64,000 bases of DNA from Arthrobacter sp. PAMC25284 (GTDB lineage: Bacteria > Actinomycetota > Actinomycetes > Actinomycetales > Micrococcaceae): the NCBI RefSeq assembly GCF_019443425.1, contig NZ_CP080382.1, positions 1,178,001 to 1,242,000 of the forward strand, given 5' to 3'. The notes beneath the pieces are model-generated. The model was not told where the DNA came from, searched no databases, and was given only the letters and a program-made list of their open reading frames with translations. The translations under genes were made by a program, and so were the position numbers. Numbering within the stretch: position 1 is the first letter of the stretch; each line of letters starts with the position of its first letter. Of this stretch, positions 54,290 through 63,532 are shown piece by piece.

Positions 54290-55447
54290 ATGCCTGAGCT
54301 TGCCGCCCATGTCCGAGATGTCCCGGTCAACCAGATCCGCGAAATCACCGAAGCCGCGTGGACCACGCCCGGCGCGATCGTGCTCAGCATCGGAGAACCG
54401 GGCTTCCCGGTCCCGCGCCACATCCTCGACGCCGGGATGGCCTGCCTTGAGCGCGACGAGACCAACTACACGCCCAACGCGGGGATCCCTGCCCTGCGTG
54501 AGGCTTTTGCGGCCAGGTTCCGCGAGCACAACGCCACGCCGGTCGGCGCGGACCGGGTTTACGTCGTCGACGGCGCCCAACAGGGCCTGCACTTCGCAAT
54601 GAGCCTGCTGCTCTCCCCCGGCGAAGAAATCCTCATCCCCAACCCGGGATACCCCACCTTCGTGATGACCAGCAGTCTGCTTCATGCCGTGCCGGTCAGG
54701 TATCCGCTCTATCCTGAGCACGATTTCCAGCCCCGGATCGAGGACATCGAGGAGCTGATCACACCGCGGACCAAAGTACTGGTTCTCAACTCTCCATCCA
54801 ATCCGCTCGGAGCTGTGCTGGGCGAGGAGCTCACCCGCAGCCTGGTCGAGCTGGCCACGCGACACGATCTGTGGATCATTTCGGATGAGTGCTACGAGGC
54901 GTTCACCTACGACGTTCCGCATGTCAGCCCGGCCCGATTCGACAGCGACATCCCGGGCGAAGCCCGCGTCTTCACATCACTGACCCTGTCCAAGACCTAC
55001 GGGCTGACCGGACTCCGTATCGGCGCGCTGATCTGCCCGCCCGGACTGGAACAAAAGATGAACAACGTGATGGAGTCGATCGTCTCCTGCGTCGCTTCCC
55101 CGTCGCAGTACGCGGCGCTCGCGGCCCTGACCGGTCCCCAGGACTACGTCCGTCATGCCCACGCCCACTACCGGGCAAACCGGGACGCGGCCTCGGCGGT
55201 TCTGCTGTCCCGGGGAATCCCCTACCTCACCGCTCAAGGGGCCTTCTACCTTTGGGCCGATGTGTCCCATGCCAGCGGCGGGGATGTCCGTTCGTGGGTC
55301 CGGCGTTTCCTCGCCGACGCCGGGGTCTCCTTCGCCCCTGGCACGGCATTCGGCTCGATTGGTGAAGGCTGGATCCGGATTGCGCTGTGCGGCAGCCAGG
55401 CGGCGCTCGTGGAGGGACTCGGCCGGCTCCCCGTCCGACCCGCCTGA
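54290..55447 (+). CDS. Class I/II PLP-dependent aminotransferase
   Basis: 385 residues. Fold-type I aminotransferase with [87 protein letters not shown] and the PLP lysine in [18 protein letters not shown]. The C-terminal Arg that binds the carboxylate is in WIRIALCG. It resembles aspartate/aromatic aminotransferases; the substrate cannot be fixed. It is divergent from truB, and its promoter lies within about 130 nt of the truB start. Confidence 0.92.
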   Translation: MPELAAHVRDVPVNQIREITEAAWTTPGAIVLSIGEPGFPVPRHILDAGMACLERDETNYTPNAGIPALREAFAARFREHNATPVGADRVYVVDGAQQGLHFAMSLLLSPGEEILIPNPGYPTFVMTSSLLHAVPVRYPLYPEHDFQPRIEDIEELITPRTKVLVLNSPSNPLGAVLGEELTRSLVELATRHDLWIISDECYEAFTYDVPHVSPARFDSDIPGEARVFTSLTLSKTYGLTGLRIGALICPPGLEQKMNNVMESIVSCVASPSQYAALAALTGPQDYVRHAHAHYRANRDAASAVLLSRGIPYLTAQGAFYLWADVSHASGGDVRSWVRRFLADAGVSFAPGTAFGSIGEGWIRIALCGSQAALVEGLGRLPVRPA

Positions 55448-55494
55448 CCCGCCCCTCTACCGGCGGCAGAAGGTGGTCCCCCGGCCCCTGGCGC

Positions 55495-55572
55495 GTCGCA
55501 ACCGCACGTCGCAACCGCACGTCGCAACCGCACGTCATCACCGCAGGCCGCTACCGCAGGTCCCTACCGCTG
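55495..55572. repeat. Six tandem 13-nt units with progressive decay
   Basis: GTCGCAACCGCAC occurs three times exactly (55495-55533), followed by GTCATCACCGCAG, GCCGCTACCGCAG and GTCCCTACCGCTG in the same 13-nt register. It lies downstream of the aminotransferase gene in a non-coding gap of 265 nt. Confidence 0.85.
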
Positions 55573-55712
55573 GAATGCCCCGACCGTTAACCTAAGCCAA
55601 GGCCGTTCACGGCCGGCAGCTCACAACGATTTCCCGGCGACGGGATTGTTGGAAATACCGCCCCGTCTGGTTATCCCACACACGGACGCGACGTTTCCCG
55701 AGGGAGGTTCAC

Positions 55713-55910
55713 ATGTGGTGGGAAGACTTGCTGTGGGGTATGTGGAACGGCGTGACGGCGTGGATCGTGTTCATCGTCCATGTCTTCGGACAGTGGACTG
55801 AGTACCCGTTCTACAACACAGCACGACTAGGCAATTGGTATGACTTCGGATTTCTGATCGGCATGGGCTCGCCCTTCCTCGGAGCTCTCGGAGCCCGACG
55901 CCGCCGCTAG
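55713..55910 (+). CDS. Small membrane protein
   Basis: 65 residues. ATG 55713 has GGGAGG at 5 nt, a strong ribosome site. The sequence begins MWWEDLLWGMWNGVTAWIVF, and a second hydrophobic region FGFLIGMGSPFLGALG ends in a basic RRRR tail, so two membrane passages with a cytoplasmic C-terminus are likely. Homologues in relatives are annotated only as hypothetical, as far as can be judged. Its neighbours give no functional hint. Confidence 0.8.
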   Translation: MWWEDLLWGMWNGVTAWIVFIVHVFGQWTEYPFYNTARLGNWYDFGFLIGMGSPFLGALGARRRR

Positions 55911-56148
55911 TAAAGTTCCGTCCACGTGTCCCGCGAGGAATCCAGCGGCAGGATCCTACGCGCCGCCCCACGTTCCCGCAGGAGTCATCGACTTCTGCGC
56001 CGACCGGGAATATGGTGCGCTCGGGAGCGCGCCCAACGGACGCGTAGTGACGATCACGCTTGGGGCTGGATCTGACCCCCTCGGTGACGACCACGGCGAT
56101 GACAAGGACGACGATTAGGACCCGCTGCCCGCCGGAAGCAGCGCCCCC

Positions 56149-56195
56149 GAAAAAGCAGCAGGCCGGACCCTTAGCGGGTCCGGCCTGCTGGCATC
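56149..56195 (-). terminator. Rho-independent terminator after rbfA
   Basis: AGCAGGCCGGACCC and its complement form a perfect 14-bp stem with a 5-nt loop. On the minus strand it is followed by a run of T (CTTTTTC). It begins 31 nt after the rbfA stop. Confidence 0.85.
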
Positions 56196-56225
56196 ATCCG
56201 GCGGAAAGACGTGCCGGCTGCCGTG

Positions 56226-56735
56226 CTACTTGTTGCTGTCCTCGTCGAGGTTGCGGTCCTCGATGAGATCAAGGTCCTCTTCGTCGAAGTCATCCTCGTC
56301 AAGCTCGACGTCGTCAGAGGCGTCGCTCTTGTAGGGATCGGCGTCGCCGGCGTGCTTGGCGCTCGCTGCCAGGGCGGCAACTTCCGCGTCGCGCTTCTTT
56401 GCAGCCCTGAGGAGATCTTCGAGGTTGGAAGCGTTGACCGGGATCTGGTCAGCGACGAACTCGAGCGTCGGCGTCAGCCGCACCGTGATGTTGCGGCCGA
56501 CTTCCTGCCGGAGCACACCCTTGGCTTTCTCAAGTCCCTTGGCCGCCTCGGCCTGGACCAGCTCGTCACCGAAGACGGTGTAGTAGATCGTGGCGTGCTG
56601 CAGGTCGTTGGTGACGCGGGCGTCGGTAACGGTGATGCCCTCGAGCCGTGGATCCTTAACCCTCCGGCCCAACGCTTCAGCAACAACTACCTTAATCCGC
56701 TGCGCCAACTTGGCAGCCCGTGCGGGATCAGCCAT
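56226..56735 (-). CDS. rbfA: Ribosome-binding factor A
   Basis: 169 residues. Assists late 30S maturation near helix 1 of 16S rRNA. The KH-like core shows ARAAKLAQRIKVVVAEALGR, DPRLEGITVTDARVTNDLQH, ATIYYTVFGD and RLTPTLEFVADQIP. An acidic C-terminal tail of about 35 residues rich in Asp/Glu (DDVELDEDDFDEEDLDL) is longer than in E. coli and typical of actinobacteria. It is separated from infB by a 233-nt gap containing a compound palindrome. Confidence 0.95.
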   Translation of the reverse strand: MADPARAAKLAQRIKVVVAEALGRRVKDPRLEGITVTDARVTNDLQHATIYYTVFGDELVQAEAAKGLEKAKGVLRQEVGRNITVRLTPTLEFVADQIPVNASNLEDLLRAAKKRDAEVAALAASAKHAGDADPYKSDASDDVELDEDDFDEEDLDLIEDRNLDEDSNK

Positions 56736-56836
56736 ATCAACTCCTAAGTTCTTGGGTTACGACGGCGCCGTGGCGGCGTCCATGCTTGCTTGGAGCTGCT
56801 GCCACGCACCTATGGTGAGTCTATGACGATGCCGGA

Positions 56837-56942
56837 GAGTTTTGGGGGCGCCCGGGAGTGGCATCGGGCCTACCGGAGCTGGGCGGCACAAGATCCATGA
56901 TCTTGTGCCGCCCAGCGTAGGGGCGGGGCGCCCCCAAAACTC
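56837..56942. repeat. Compound nested palindrome between infB and rbfA
   Basis: Outer perfect 17-nt inverted arms at 56837-56853 (GAGTTTTGGGGGCGCCC) and 56926-56942 enclose an inner perfect 18-nt palindrome at 56878-56916 (arms 56878-56895 and 56899-56916) with a 3-nt loop. On the infB strand it can fold into a branched or long hairpin just after the infB stop. It could be a terminator, a mobile palindromic element such as a REP or MITE-like unit, or both. No coding frame is present. Confidence 0.85.
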
Positions 56943-56968
56943 GGAGGCGCCCCGCAGGAACAGACTTC

Positions 56969-59863
56969 TTAGACGCGCGGCTTTTCGCGCATCTCGAAGG
57001 TTTCAATGATGTCGCCTTCGGTGATGTCGTTGAACGAACCAAGACCGATACCACACTCGAAGTCCGTGCGGACCTCGGTGGCGTCGTCCTTGAACCGCTT
57101 GAGCGTCTCAACGGTGAGGTTGTCACCGATGATCTTGCCGTCGCGGCTGATACGGGCCTTCGCGTTGCGCCGCATAACACCCGAGCGGACGATCGAGCCT
57201 GCGATGTTGCCGAACTTGGAGGAACGGAACACTTCGCGGACTTCGGCGGTGCCGAGCTGAACCTCTTCGTACTCCGGCTTGAGCATGCCCTTGAGGGCCG
57301 CCTCAATGTCATCGATGGCTGCGTAGATGACGGAGTAGAAGCGCATGTCCACGCCTTCGCGGTCTGCCAGTTCGGCAACCCGCTCGGCGGGCTTGACGTT
57401 GAAGCCGATGATGACGGCGCTGTCGACCGTTGCCAGGTTGACGTCGTTCTGCGTGATCGCACCGACACCGCGGTGGATAACGCGGAGCTGGACGCCTTCG
57501 CCGACGTCGATCTTGAGAAGAGCGTCCTCGAGGGCTTCCACGGCACCGGACACGTCACCCTTGAGGATGAGGTTGAGGGTGTCGATCTTGCCGTCGGCGA
57601 CGGCCTGGTCGAAGTCTTCCAGGCTGATGCGCTTGCGGCGCTTGGCGAGGGCCGCGTTGCGGTCGGCAGCTTCACGCTTCTCGGCGATCTGGCGGGCAGT
57701 GCGCTCGTCAGCGGTCACGAAGAAGGTGTCACCGGCGCGCGGGACGTTGGACAGACCCAGCACCTGCACGGGGCGGGACGGGCCGGCCTCGCTCAGGGCG
57801 CTGCCGTCGTCGTCGAACATTGCACGGACACGGCCGTGGGCCGTACCGGCGACGATCGTATCGCCGACGCGCAGCGTACCGGACTGAACCAGGACAGTGG
57901 CAACGGAACCGCGGCCCTTGTCCAGGTTGGCTTCGATCGCGATACCGCGGGCGTCCTTGTCAGGGTTGGCACGCATATCCAGGGCCGCGTCTGCGGTGAG
58001 CAGGACGGCTTCAAGGAGCTCGTCGATGTTGAGGTTCTGACGGGCAGAGACCTCCACGAACATGGTGTCGCCGCCGTATTCTTCCGGAACCAGGCCGTAT
58101 TCGGTCAGCTGGCCACGGACCTTGTCCGGGTTGGCGCCTTCCTTATCGATCTTGTTCACGGCCACGACGATCGGCACGTTGGCCGCCTGGGCGTGGTTGA
58201 GGGCTTCCACGGTCTGCGGCATGACGCCATCGTCCGCTGCGACAACCAGGATCGCGATGTCGGTGACCTTCGCACCACGGGCACGCATGGCGGTGAACGC
58301 CTCGTGGCCCGGAGTATCGATGAACGTGATCTTGCGATCGATGTCCTCGTGCATGTGCGTGACCTGGTAAGCACCGATGTGCTGGGTGATGCCGCCGTGC
58401 TCGCCCGCCATAACGTCGGACTTGCGGATGGCATCGAGCAACCGGGTCTTACCGTGGTCGACGTGGCCCATGACGGTGACGACCGGAGGACGTGCCTCGA
58501 GCTCGTCGTCGCCTTCTGCCTCAAGTTCTGCCTCGAAGTCGATGTCGAAGGTGGACAGCAGCTCGCGCTCCTCGTCCTCCGGCGAGACGACCTGGAGCTT
58601 GTAGCCAAGCTCCTCACCCAGCAGGGCGAACGTCTCTTCATCCAGCGACTGCGTGGCCGTAGCCATTTCGCCGAGGTGGAAGAGCACGGTCACCAGTGCG
58701 GCGGGGTTCGCCTCGATCTTGTCAGCGAAGTCCGTGATGGACGAGCCACGACGGAGCCGGACAACAGTGTTGCCGTCGCCACGGGGCACGCTCACGCCGC
58801 CCAGCGACGGAGCACTCATCTGCTCGAGTTCCTGACGCTTGGCACGCTTCGACTTGCGCTGCTTGCCGCGGCCAGCGCCGCCCTTACCGAAGGCTCCCTG
58901 GGTGCCGCCACGACCGCGGCCACCCTTACCGAAGCCACCGCCGGCCGGAGCGCCGCCACCGGCACCGGGAGCACCGGTACCCGGAGCTCCACCCGGACGG
59001 CCCGGACCACGGCCACCGCCGCCGGGACGGCCTGCACCGGCGCCAGCCGGAGCGGGACGTTCGGTGCGGTTCGGCATCATGCCGGGAGTCGGACGGTTTC
59101 CGCCGGCTCCTGCCGGACGCGGGGCGCCCGGACGGGGTCCACCGGTTCCTGCCGCACCAGCGGGACGCGGCGCACCGGGACGGGGGCCGCCTGCGCCTGC
59201 AGCGGGACGCGGCCCACCGGGACGATCCCCGTCAGTACGGCTGCCACCGGGCCGGGGCATGCCCTGTGAGGGTGCGAACGGGTTGTTACCCGGACGTGAG
59301 GGGCGCTCGTTGTCGCCGCCGCGGCCGCGAGGCATGCCCTGCGACGTGGCGAACGGGTTGTTGCCCGGACGAGGTCCGCCGGGACGGGGTGCCGAGCCGG
59401 CCGGGCGCGCCTGGGCGGCCGGAGCCGCCGGAGCTTCTGCCTTGGGTGCCGGACGCGCGCCGGGCTTGATGCCCGACGACGGGGCCGACGGCGACTGGGC
59501 TGCGGGCTTTTCTGCTGCCGGGGCAGCGGCCGGAGCCTTTTCTGCGGAGGCCGCGGGAGCGGCGGGTGCCGCTGCCGGTGCCTCAAACTTTGCTTCCGGA
59601 GCCTTGGGTGCTGCCGGGCCCGGCGCGGGCGCCGGTCGGGTTGCTGCCGGGGCTTCGGTTGCCTTGGGGGCGGGTGCGGGCGCTTCGGCCTTCGGCGCGG
59701 CGGGCGCGTCGGGGAAGGCGTTGCGGAGTTTCCGCACCACGGGTGCCTCGATGGTTGACGAGGCGGAGCGAACGAATTCGCCCAATTCCTGCAGTTTGGT
59801 TACTGCATCTTTGGAAGTAATACCGAGCTCTTTAGCAAGCTCATGTACGCGGACCTTGGCCAC
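56969..59863 (-). CDS. infB: Translation initiation factor IF-2
   Basis: 964 residues. GTPase that brings fMet-tRNA to the 30S. The N-terminal IF2_N motif [21 protein letters not shown] is followed by about 350 residues rich in Ala/Pro/Gly, with repeated [12 protein letters not shown] units. The G domain begins at [19 protein letters not shown] (G1), with [15 protein letters not shown] (G3) and [14 protein letters not shown] (G4). C-terminal domains end with [10 protein letters not shown]. The ATG 59863 fits the family. The repeats make this region a place where assembly should be checked, although the frame is intact. Confidence 0.97.
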   Translation of the reverse strand: MAKVRVHELAKELGITSKDAVTKLQELGEFVRSASSTIEAPVVRKLRNAFPDAPAAPKAEAPAPAPKATEAPAATRPAPAPGPAAPKAPEAKFEAPAAAPAAPAASAEKAPAAAPAAEKPAAQSPSAPSSGIKPGARPAPKAEAPAAPAAQARPAGSAPRPGGPRPGNNPFATSQGMPRGRGGDNERPSRPGNNPFAPSQGMPRPGGSRTDGDRPGGPRPAAGAGGPRPGAPRPAGAAGTGGPRPGAPRPAGAGGNRPTPGMMPNRTERPAPAGAGAGRPGGGGRGPGRPGGAPGTGAPGAGGGAPAGGGFGKGGRGRGGTQGAFGKGGAGRGKQRKSKRAKRQELEQMSAPSLGGVSVPRGDGNTVVRLRRGSSITDFADKIEANPAALVTVLFHLGEMATATQSLDEETFALLGEELGYKLQVVSPEDEERELLSTFDIDFEAELEAEGDDELEARPPVVTVMGHVDHGKTRLLDAIRKSDVMAGEHGGITQHIGAYQVTHMHEDIDRKITFIDTPGHEAFTAMRARGAKVTDIAILVVAADDGVMPQTVEALNHAQAANVPIVVAVNKIDKEGANPDKVRGQLTEYGLVPEEYGGDTMFVEVSARQNLNIDELLEAVLLTADAALDMRANPDKDARGIAIEANLDKGRGSVATVLVQSGTLRVGDTIVAGTAHGRVRAMFDDDGSALSEAGPSRPVQVLGLSNVPRAGDTFFVTADERTARQIAEKREAADRNAALAKRRKRISLEDFDQAVADGKIDTLNLILKGDVSGAVEALEDALLKIDVGEGVQLRVIHRGVGAITQNDVNLATVDSAVIIGFNVKPAERVAELADREGVDMRFYSVIYAAIDDIEAALKGMLKPEYEEVQLGTAEVREVFRSSKFGNIAGSIVRSGVMRRNAKARISRDGKIIGDNLTVETLKRFKDDATEVRTDFECGIGLGSFNDITEGDIIETFEMREKPRV

Positions 59864-60015
59864 ATTTCTCCTGTCTCGGTCCGCACCGAGCCAGGCACGA
59901 ACCGTCTACTTCTTACTGCGGGCCTCCGCCGCGAATGCAGCTGCGAGGCCCATTGCAGAGCGCAACAAAGATGTCATCGTTGCGCACTCATCGCTGGGAA
60001 CTCATCGGGTTTCCA

Positions 60016-60357
60016 TCAGTTTTCTGACCCGCTTTCAGGTTGGACGGTTGTTGCCGCGGCCACCAGGGTGTCCACGGCTGTAGTGCCGCGGGCAATCCGG
60101 CGTTCCACGTCGGCTGTTTCGGCTGCGCCTTTGAGGGCGCGGCCGAAGGCTCGACGTTTGATCGCCAGTGCCAGGCACTTCTCGCTGGGGTGCAGCCATG
60201 CTCCCCGGCCAGTCATCCGGCGTCGTTCATCAACAACGACGGCGGACGAGCCACTGCCGTCGTTGACAAGCCGGAGCAATTCAGACCGCGATCCCTTTTG
60301 CCGGCATCCGATGCAGGTGCGCTGGGGCTGATTCCCGAGGTGTTGCACGTGTGCCAC
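60016..60357 (-). CDS. rnpM: YlxR/RnpM family RNA-binding protein (DUF448)
   Basis: 113 residues. The signature RTCIGCRQKGSRSELLRLV is followed by GRGAWLHPSEKCLALAIKRRAFGRALKG, matching the YlxR family encoded between nusA and infB. In B. subtilis the protein modulates RNase P; that role here is inferred from family and position. The upstream 219-nt gap to nusA contains no gene. Confidence 0.92.
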   Translation of the reverse strand: MAHVQHLGNQPQRTCIGCRQKGSRSELLRLVNDGSGSSAVVVDERRRMTGRGAWLHPSEKCLALAIKRRAFGRALKGAAETADVERRIARGTTAVDTLVAAATTVQPESGSEN

Positions 60358-60576
60358 TTACGAGTATCTTCCTGCCAGTTCATATCTGCCGGCCGTGGCC
60401 TCCGGACGGTGCAGGCGGGGCGTCACAATCAACACTTCCACCCGGCACATCTCCGGACGCGCCAAGGACACGCGGATACCGGCCGTGAGGCGCGGTCTTT
60501 TCCATTCTAGCCCCCCGCTGGCCGGACTCCCGAACCCGATCAGTGTTCGGCGGCGGAAAACCGGCCGGTGTGGGGT

Positions 60577-61557
60577 CTAGTTGTCGCGGCTGACCGCAGC
60601 GTCGGAGACGATGTCGATCCGCCAACCGGTGAGCTTGGCGGCCAGCCGCGCGTTCTGGCCCTCTTTGCCGATGGCGAGGGAGAGCTGGTAGTCGGGAACC
60701 ACCACACGGGCGGAGCGCGTCGCTTCGTCCGTGATGGTGACCGAATTCACGCGCGACGGCGAGAGCGCACTGGCGATAAACGTGGCCGGATCGTCGCTGT
60801 AGTCGACGATGTCAATCTTTTCGTCGTTCAACTCGGTCATCACGGCGCGGACTCGGGATCCCATTTCCCCGATGCAGGCGCCCTTGGCATTGATGCCGGG
60901 GGTGTGGGCCCTGACCGCGATTTTGGTACGGTGCCCGGCTTCCCTGGCCAGCGCCACAATTTCCACGGAACGGTCTGCGATCTCCGGAACTTCCATTTCG
61001 AAGAGCTTCCGGACCAGGCCGGGGTGCGAACGGGACAGCGTGATCGAAGGACCCTTGGTGCCGCGGTGCACGTCGATCACGAAGGCGCGGAGCCGGTTCC
61101 CATGGATGTACTTCTCCCCCGGCACCTGCTCGGGCGGCGGCAGCAGAGCCTCCACGGCGCCCAGATTGACCTGGATCATGTGGGGGTTGTTGCCTTGCTG
61201 GATGGTCCCGGCGACCAGTTCGCCTTCGCGGCCCTTGAATTGCCCCAGCACATGGTCATCCTCGGCATCGCGCAGGCGCTGCAGGATGATCTGCCGGGCG
61301 GTGCTGGCCGCGATGCGGCCAAAGCCCGCCGGAGTGTCTTCGAATTCGCCGATCGGGGCGCCGTCGTCGTCGATCTCCGTGGCCCAGATGGTCACGTGGC
61401 CGCTCTTGCGGTCGAGTTCGGCGCGGGCCTTCTCGAAGGCTCCCGGTGTCTTGTGGTACGCCACCAGCAGAGCCTGCTCGATGGTGGGGACCAGGAGATC
61501 CAGCGGGATTTCACGCTCACGCTCCAGAAGTCTCAGCGCGCTCATGTCAATATCCAT
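60577..61557 (-). CDS. nusA: Transcription termination/antitermination factor NusA
   Basis: 326 residues. The N-terminal RNA-polymerase-binding domain ([20 protein letters not shown]) is followed by S1 (about 130-200) and KH1/KH2 domains, including [20 protein letters not shown] and [20 protein letters not shown]. The acidic repeats of E. coli NusA are missing, as in other actinobacteria. The A of its ATG (61557) is the last base of the rimP TGA, so coupling is certain by geometry. Confidence 0.97.
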   Translation of the reverse strand: MDIDMSALRLLEREREIPLDLLVPTIEQALLVAYHKTPGAFEKARAELDRKSGHVTIWATEIDDDGAPIGEFEDTPAGFGRIAASTARQIILQRLRDAEDDHVLGQFKGREGELVAGTIQQGNNPHMIQVNLGAVEALLPPPEQVPGEKYIHGNRLRAFVIDVHRGTKGPSITLSRSHPGLVRKLFEMEVPEIADRSVEIVALAREAGHRTKIAVRAHTPGINAKGACIGEMGSRVRAVMTELNDEKIDIVDYSDDPATFIASALSPSRVNSVTITDEATRSARVVVPDYQLSLAIGKEGQNARLAAKLTGWRIDIVSDAAVSRDN

Positions 61558-62174
61558 CAGGCCTCCTCAGAAGGTCCATTGTGTTCGTTTTCCAGACCGG
61601 CCTCATCGAGGCGGCTGAACTCTATCTCGACTTTTCCGCTGCGGATCCTGTCGAAAGGAATCTTGACGGGCTCACCCTGTTTGGGCTTCATACCCTTCTT
61701 GACGGCGATTTCCGGAACCAGGGTGACGCCCCCGTCATCCACAGACTGGACCCGGCCGGTGACGTTGTCGCCCTGCATAACGTTGACTTTGACCATGCGT
61801 CCGCGGGCGCGGTGCCAGTGACGTTCATCGGTGAGGGGGCGTCCGACGCCGGGCGAGGAGACCTCCAGTTCATACGGGCGGGCATCGGTGCTGGGATCGT
61901 TGTCCAGGAGGTCCGAGAGGGTCTTGGAGATCTCGGCAATCACGTCGAGGCCTACGCCGCCGGTCTCGTCCTGCGGCAGGTCCACAACGACGTGGACGAC
62001 GCGGTTGGCGCCGGCGATGTGGATGGAAACGTCTTCCAGATAAAGCCGGTTCGCCTGAACTTCGGGTTCCAGGAGGGCGTGCAGACGCTCGGCCTCCAGG
62101 TTGCGTGCAGGTGCGGCCTCAGCCTTGCCCGTCCCGGTCCGGTCTGTTGAAGTCGTGGCTTCTGTGCTGGTCAT
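61557..62174 (-). CDS. rimP: Ribosome maturation factor RimP
   Basis: 205 residues. Needed for 30S assembly. Landmarks are [51 protein letters not shown] and [18 protein letters not shown]. It carries a Thr/Ser/Ala-rich N-terminus of about 30 residues. ATG 62174 has GGAGG about 11 nt upstream. First gene of the rimP-nusA-rnpM-infB-rbfA series; divergent from the DUF4439 gene. Confidence 0.95.
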   Translation of the reverse strand: MTSTEATTSTDRTGTGKAEAAPARNLEAERLHALLEPEVQANRLYLEDVSIHIAGANRVVHVVVDLPQDETGGVGLDVIAEISKTLSDLLDNDPSTDARPYELEVSSPGVGRPLTDERHWHRARGRMVKVNVMQGDNVTGRVQSVDDGGVTLVPEIAVKKGMKPKQGEPVKIPFDRIRSGKVEIEFSRLDEAGLENEHNGPSEEA

Positions 62175-62261
62175 GATGCCGGCCGCCTCCCATTAGATGA
62201 TGTTGTGTCTACTAGACTAGCGATTTTCCGGGCGACATGGTGCACGGAGTGGCTGGCCGGC

Positions 62262-63404
62262 ATGACAACATGGTCTGTTGTGAAAGACGACACCCGGGAA
62301 AAGCGATGGCACGGCCTTTTTCCCCGGAGGCTTTCCCTGATTGCCCTCCTGGCCTGCCTCGCACTGGTGGTGTTCGGCCTCGGGGTGGCAGTGGCGCCCC
62401 GGCAGGCTGTGGAAGCCCCGGAACCGCCTTTTTCCGAGCAGGCGCGGGCTGCCGCACTCGCCAATACGCTCCGGTTGCGGGACGCCGGCGGCCGGCTCGG
62501 CCGGGCGGCCGCGGGCACCGAGGAGCCGGCGGCGGATACCCTTCCCGATGCCCAGCAGTCCGCCGTCGATGAGACTGTGAGATTGCTGACAACCCAGGCC
62601 CGGGCGCTCCTGGCACCGGGTGGCGGCGCTGCGCGGACGCCACTGTCGGGGACCTCCACGCCCATCCCACCCACCAACGCCGAAGACGCGACCGGTTCCG
62701 CCGCCGGGCTGGCAGCAGCCCTCGCAGAGAGCGGCGGGCAGCGCCTGGCCGACGCAGCGGCGTCGGACGGCGGGATCGCACGGCTGCTGGCCGCCGTCGG
62801 AACAGCCCAGCTTCTCCAGTCGGCATCACTGGCTGCGGCCGACGGCGCGGCAGCACCGCCGCAGGCCGTCCCCCACGCCCCGCAACCATCCGAAACGTGC
62901 CCACCCGGGTCCCCCACGCCGTCGTCCACGGCCGCACCGGAAGCCGACGAGGGCACTGGAAACCCCTCCCTGCAGGCTGGTCTGGCGGCAACCGTGCGCA
63001 CCGAGGCGGCAACCGTCTACGCCTACCAGGTGGCTCTGACCCGGCTGGAGGGCGACGCGGCACGATCAGCCTCCGGATACCTAGCCCAACACGAAGCACT
63101 CCTGCGCACCTCGGAGTCCCTGAGCAGGGCTCTTTGTTCCCCCGTCCCGCCGAGGGAAGCCGGGTACACCCTGGCGCCCGGGTTCCTCGACGCACCCGCA
63201 CCAGGCCTGGGCGTCCTGGAAACAACCATGCTCCCGGGGTACGGCGACGTGATTGCGCTCAGTACCGGCGAGACCCGGCAGTGGGCCATCGCGGCCCTTC
63301 TGGAGACCGCGCGCCGGGCCGTTTCCTGGGGCGCGGACGCTGGTGCGCTCCCCGGAGTGGCGGCGGATCCCGCCACCTTCCCGTCGTTGCCGGCGCAGCC
63401 GTGA
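62262..63404 (+). CDS. DUF4439 domain membrane-anchored protein
   Basis: 380 residues from ATG 62262; GTG 62280 is an alternative. A short basic N-terminus and one membrane segment (LSLIALLACLALVVFGLGVAV) anchor an extracytoplasmic protein. A low-complexity region rich in Ala/Pro/Ser follows. The C-terminal DUF4439 ferritin-like domain has TVRTEAATVYAYQVALTRLEG and ETRQWAIAALLETARRAVSWG; its helices carry potential metal-binding Glu and His (YLAQHEALLRTSESLS). In actinobacteria the gene is typically beside rimP. Function unknown. Confidence 0.82.
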   Translation: MTTWSVVKDDTREKRWHGLFPRRLSLIALLACLALVVFGLGVAVAPRQAVEAPEPPFSEQARAAALANTLRLRDAGGRLGRAAAGTEEPAADTLPDAQQSAVDETVRLLTTQARALLAPGGGAARTPLSGTSTPIPPTNAEDATGSAAGLAAALAESGGQRLADAAASDGGIARLLAAVGTAQLLQSASLAAADGAAAPPQAVPHAPQPSETCPPGSPTPSSTAAPEADEGTGNPSLQAGLAATVRTEAATVYAYQVALTRLEGDAARSASGYLAQHEALLRTSESLSRALCSPVPPREAGYTLAPGFLDAPAPGLGVLETTMLPGYGDVIALSTGETRQWAIAALLETARRAVSWGADAGALPGVAADPATFPSLPAQP

Positions 63405-63532
63405 CCAGGCCCGGGCTGCGCAGCACTGACCGGGCCTGCCCGGCCGGCAGGATGAGGTGAACGTAGCCTCGGCTTACGTTGCTTAGCCTTGCACTACTGG
63501 CCCCGGCTGACTGCCGGTGCTTTGCTGTAATC

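Noticed and set aside
55495..55572. Possible CRISPR or replication iteron array
   Set aside because: There are no spacers, no cas or rep genes nearby, and the units decay progressively.
57473..59269. 598-codon plus-strand open frame opposite infB
   Set aside because: It mirrors the codon bias of infB, and the opposite strand encodes unmistakable IF-2.
63450..63480. IdeR/DtxR iron box before the VIT-family transporter
   Set aside because: TGAGGTGAACGTAGCCTCG matches only about 11 of 19 consensus positions and could be chance.
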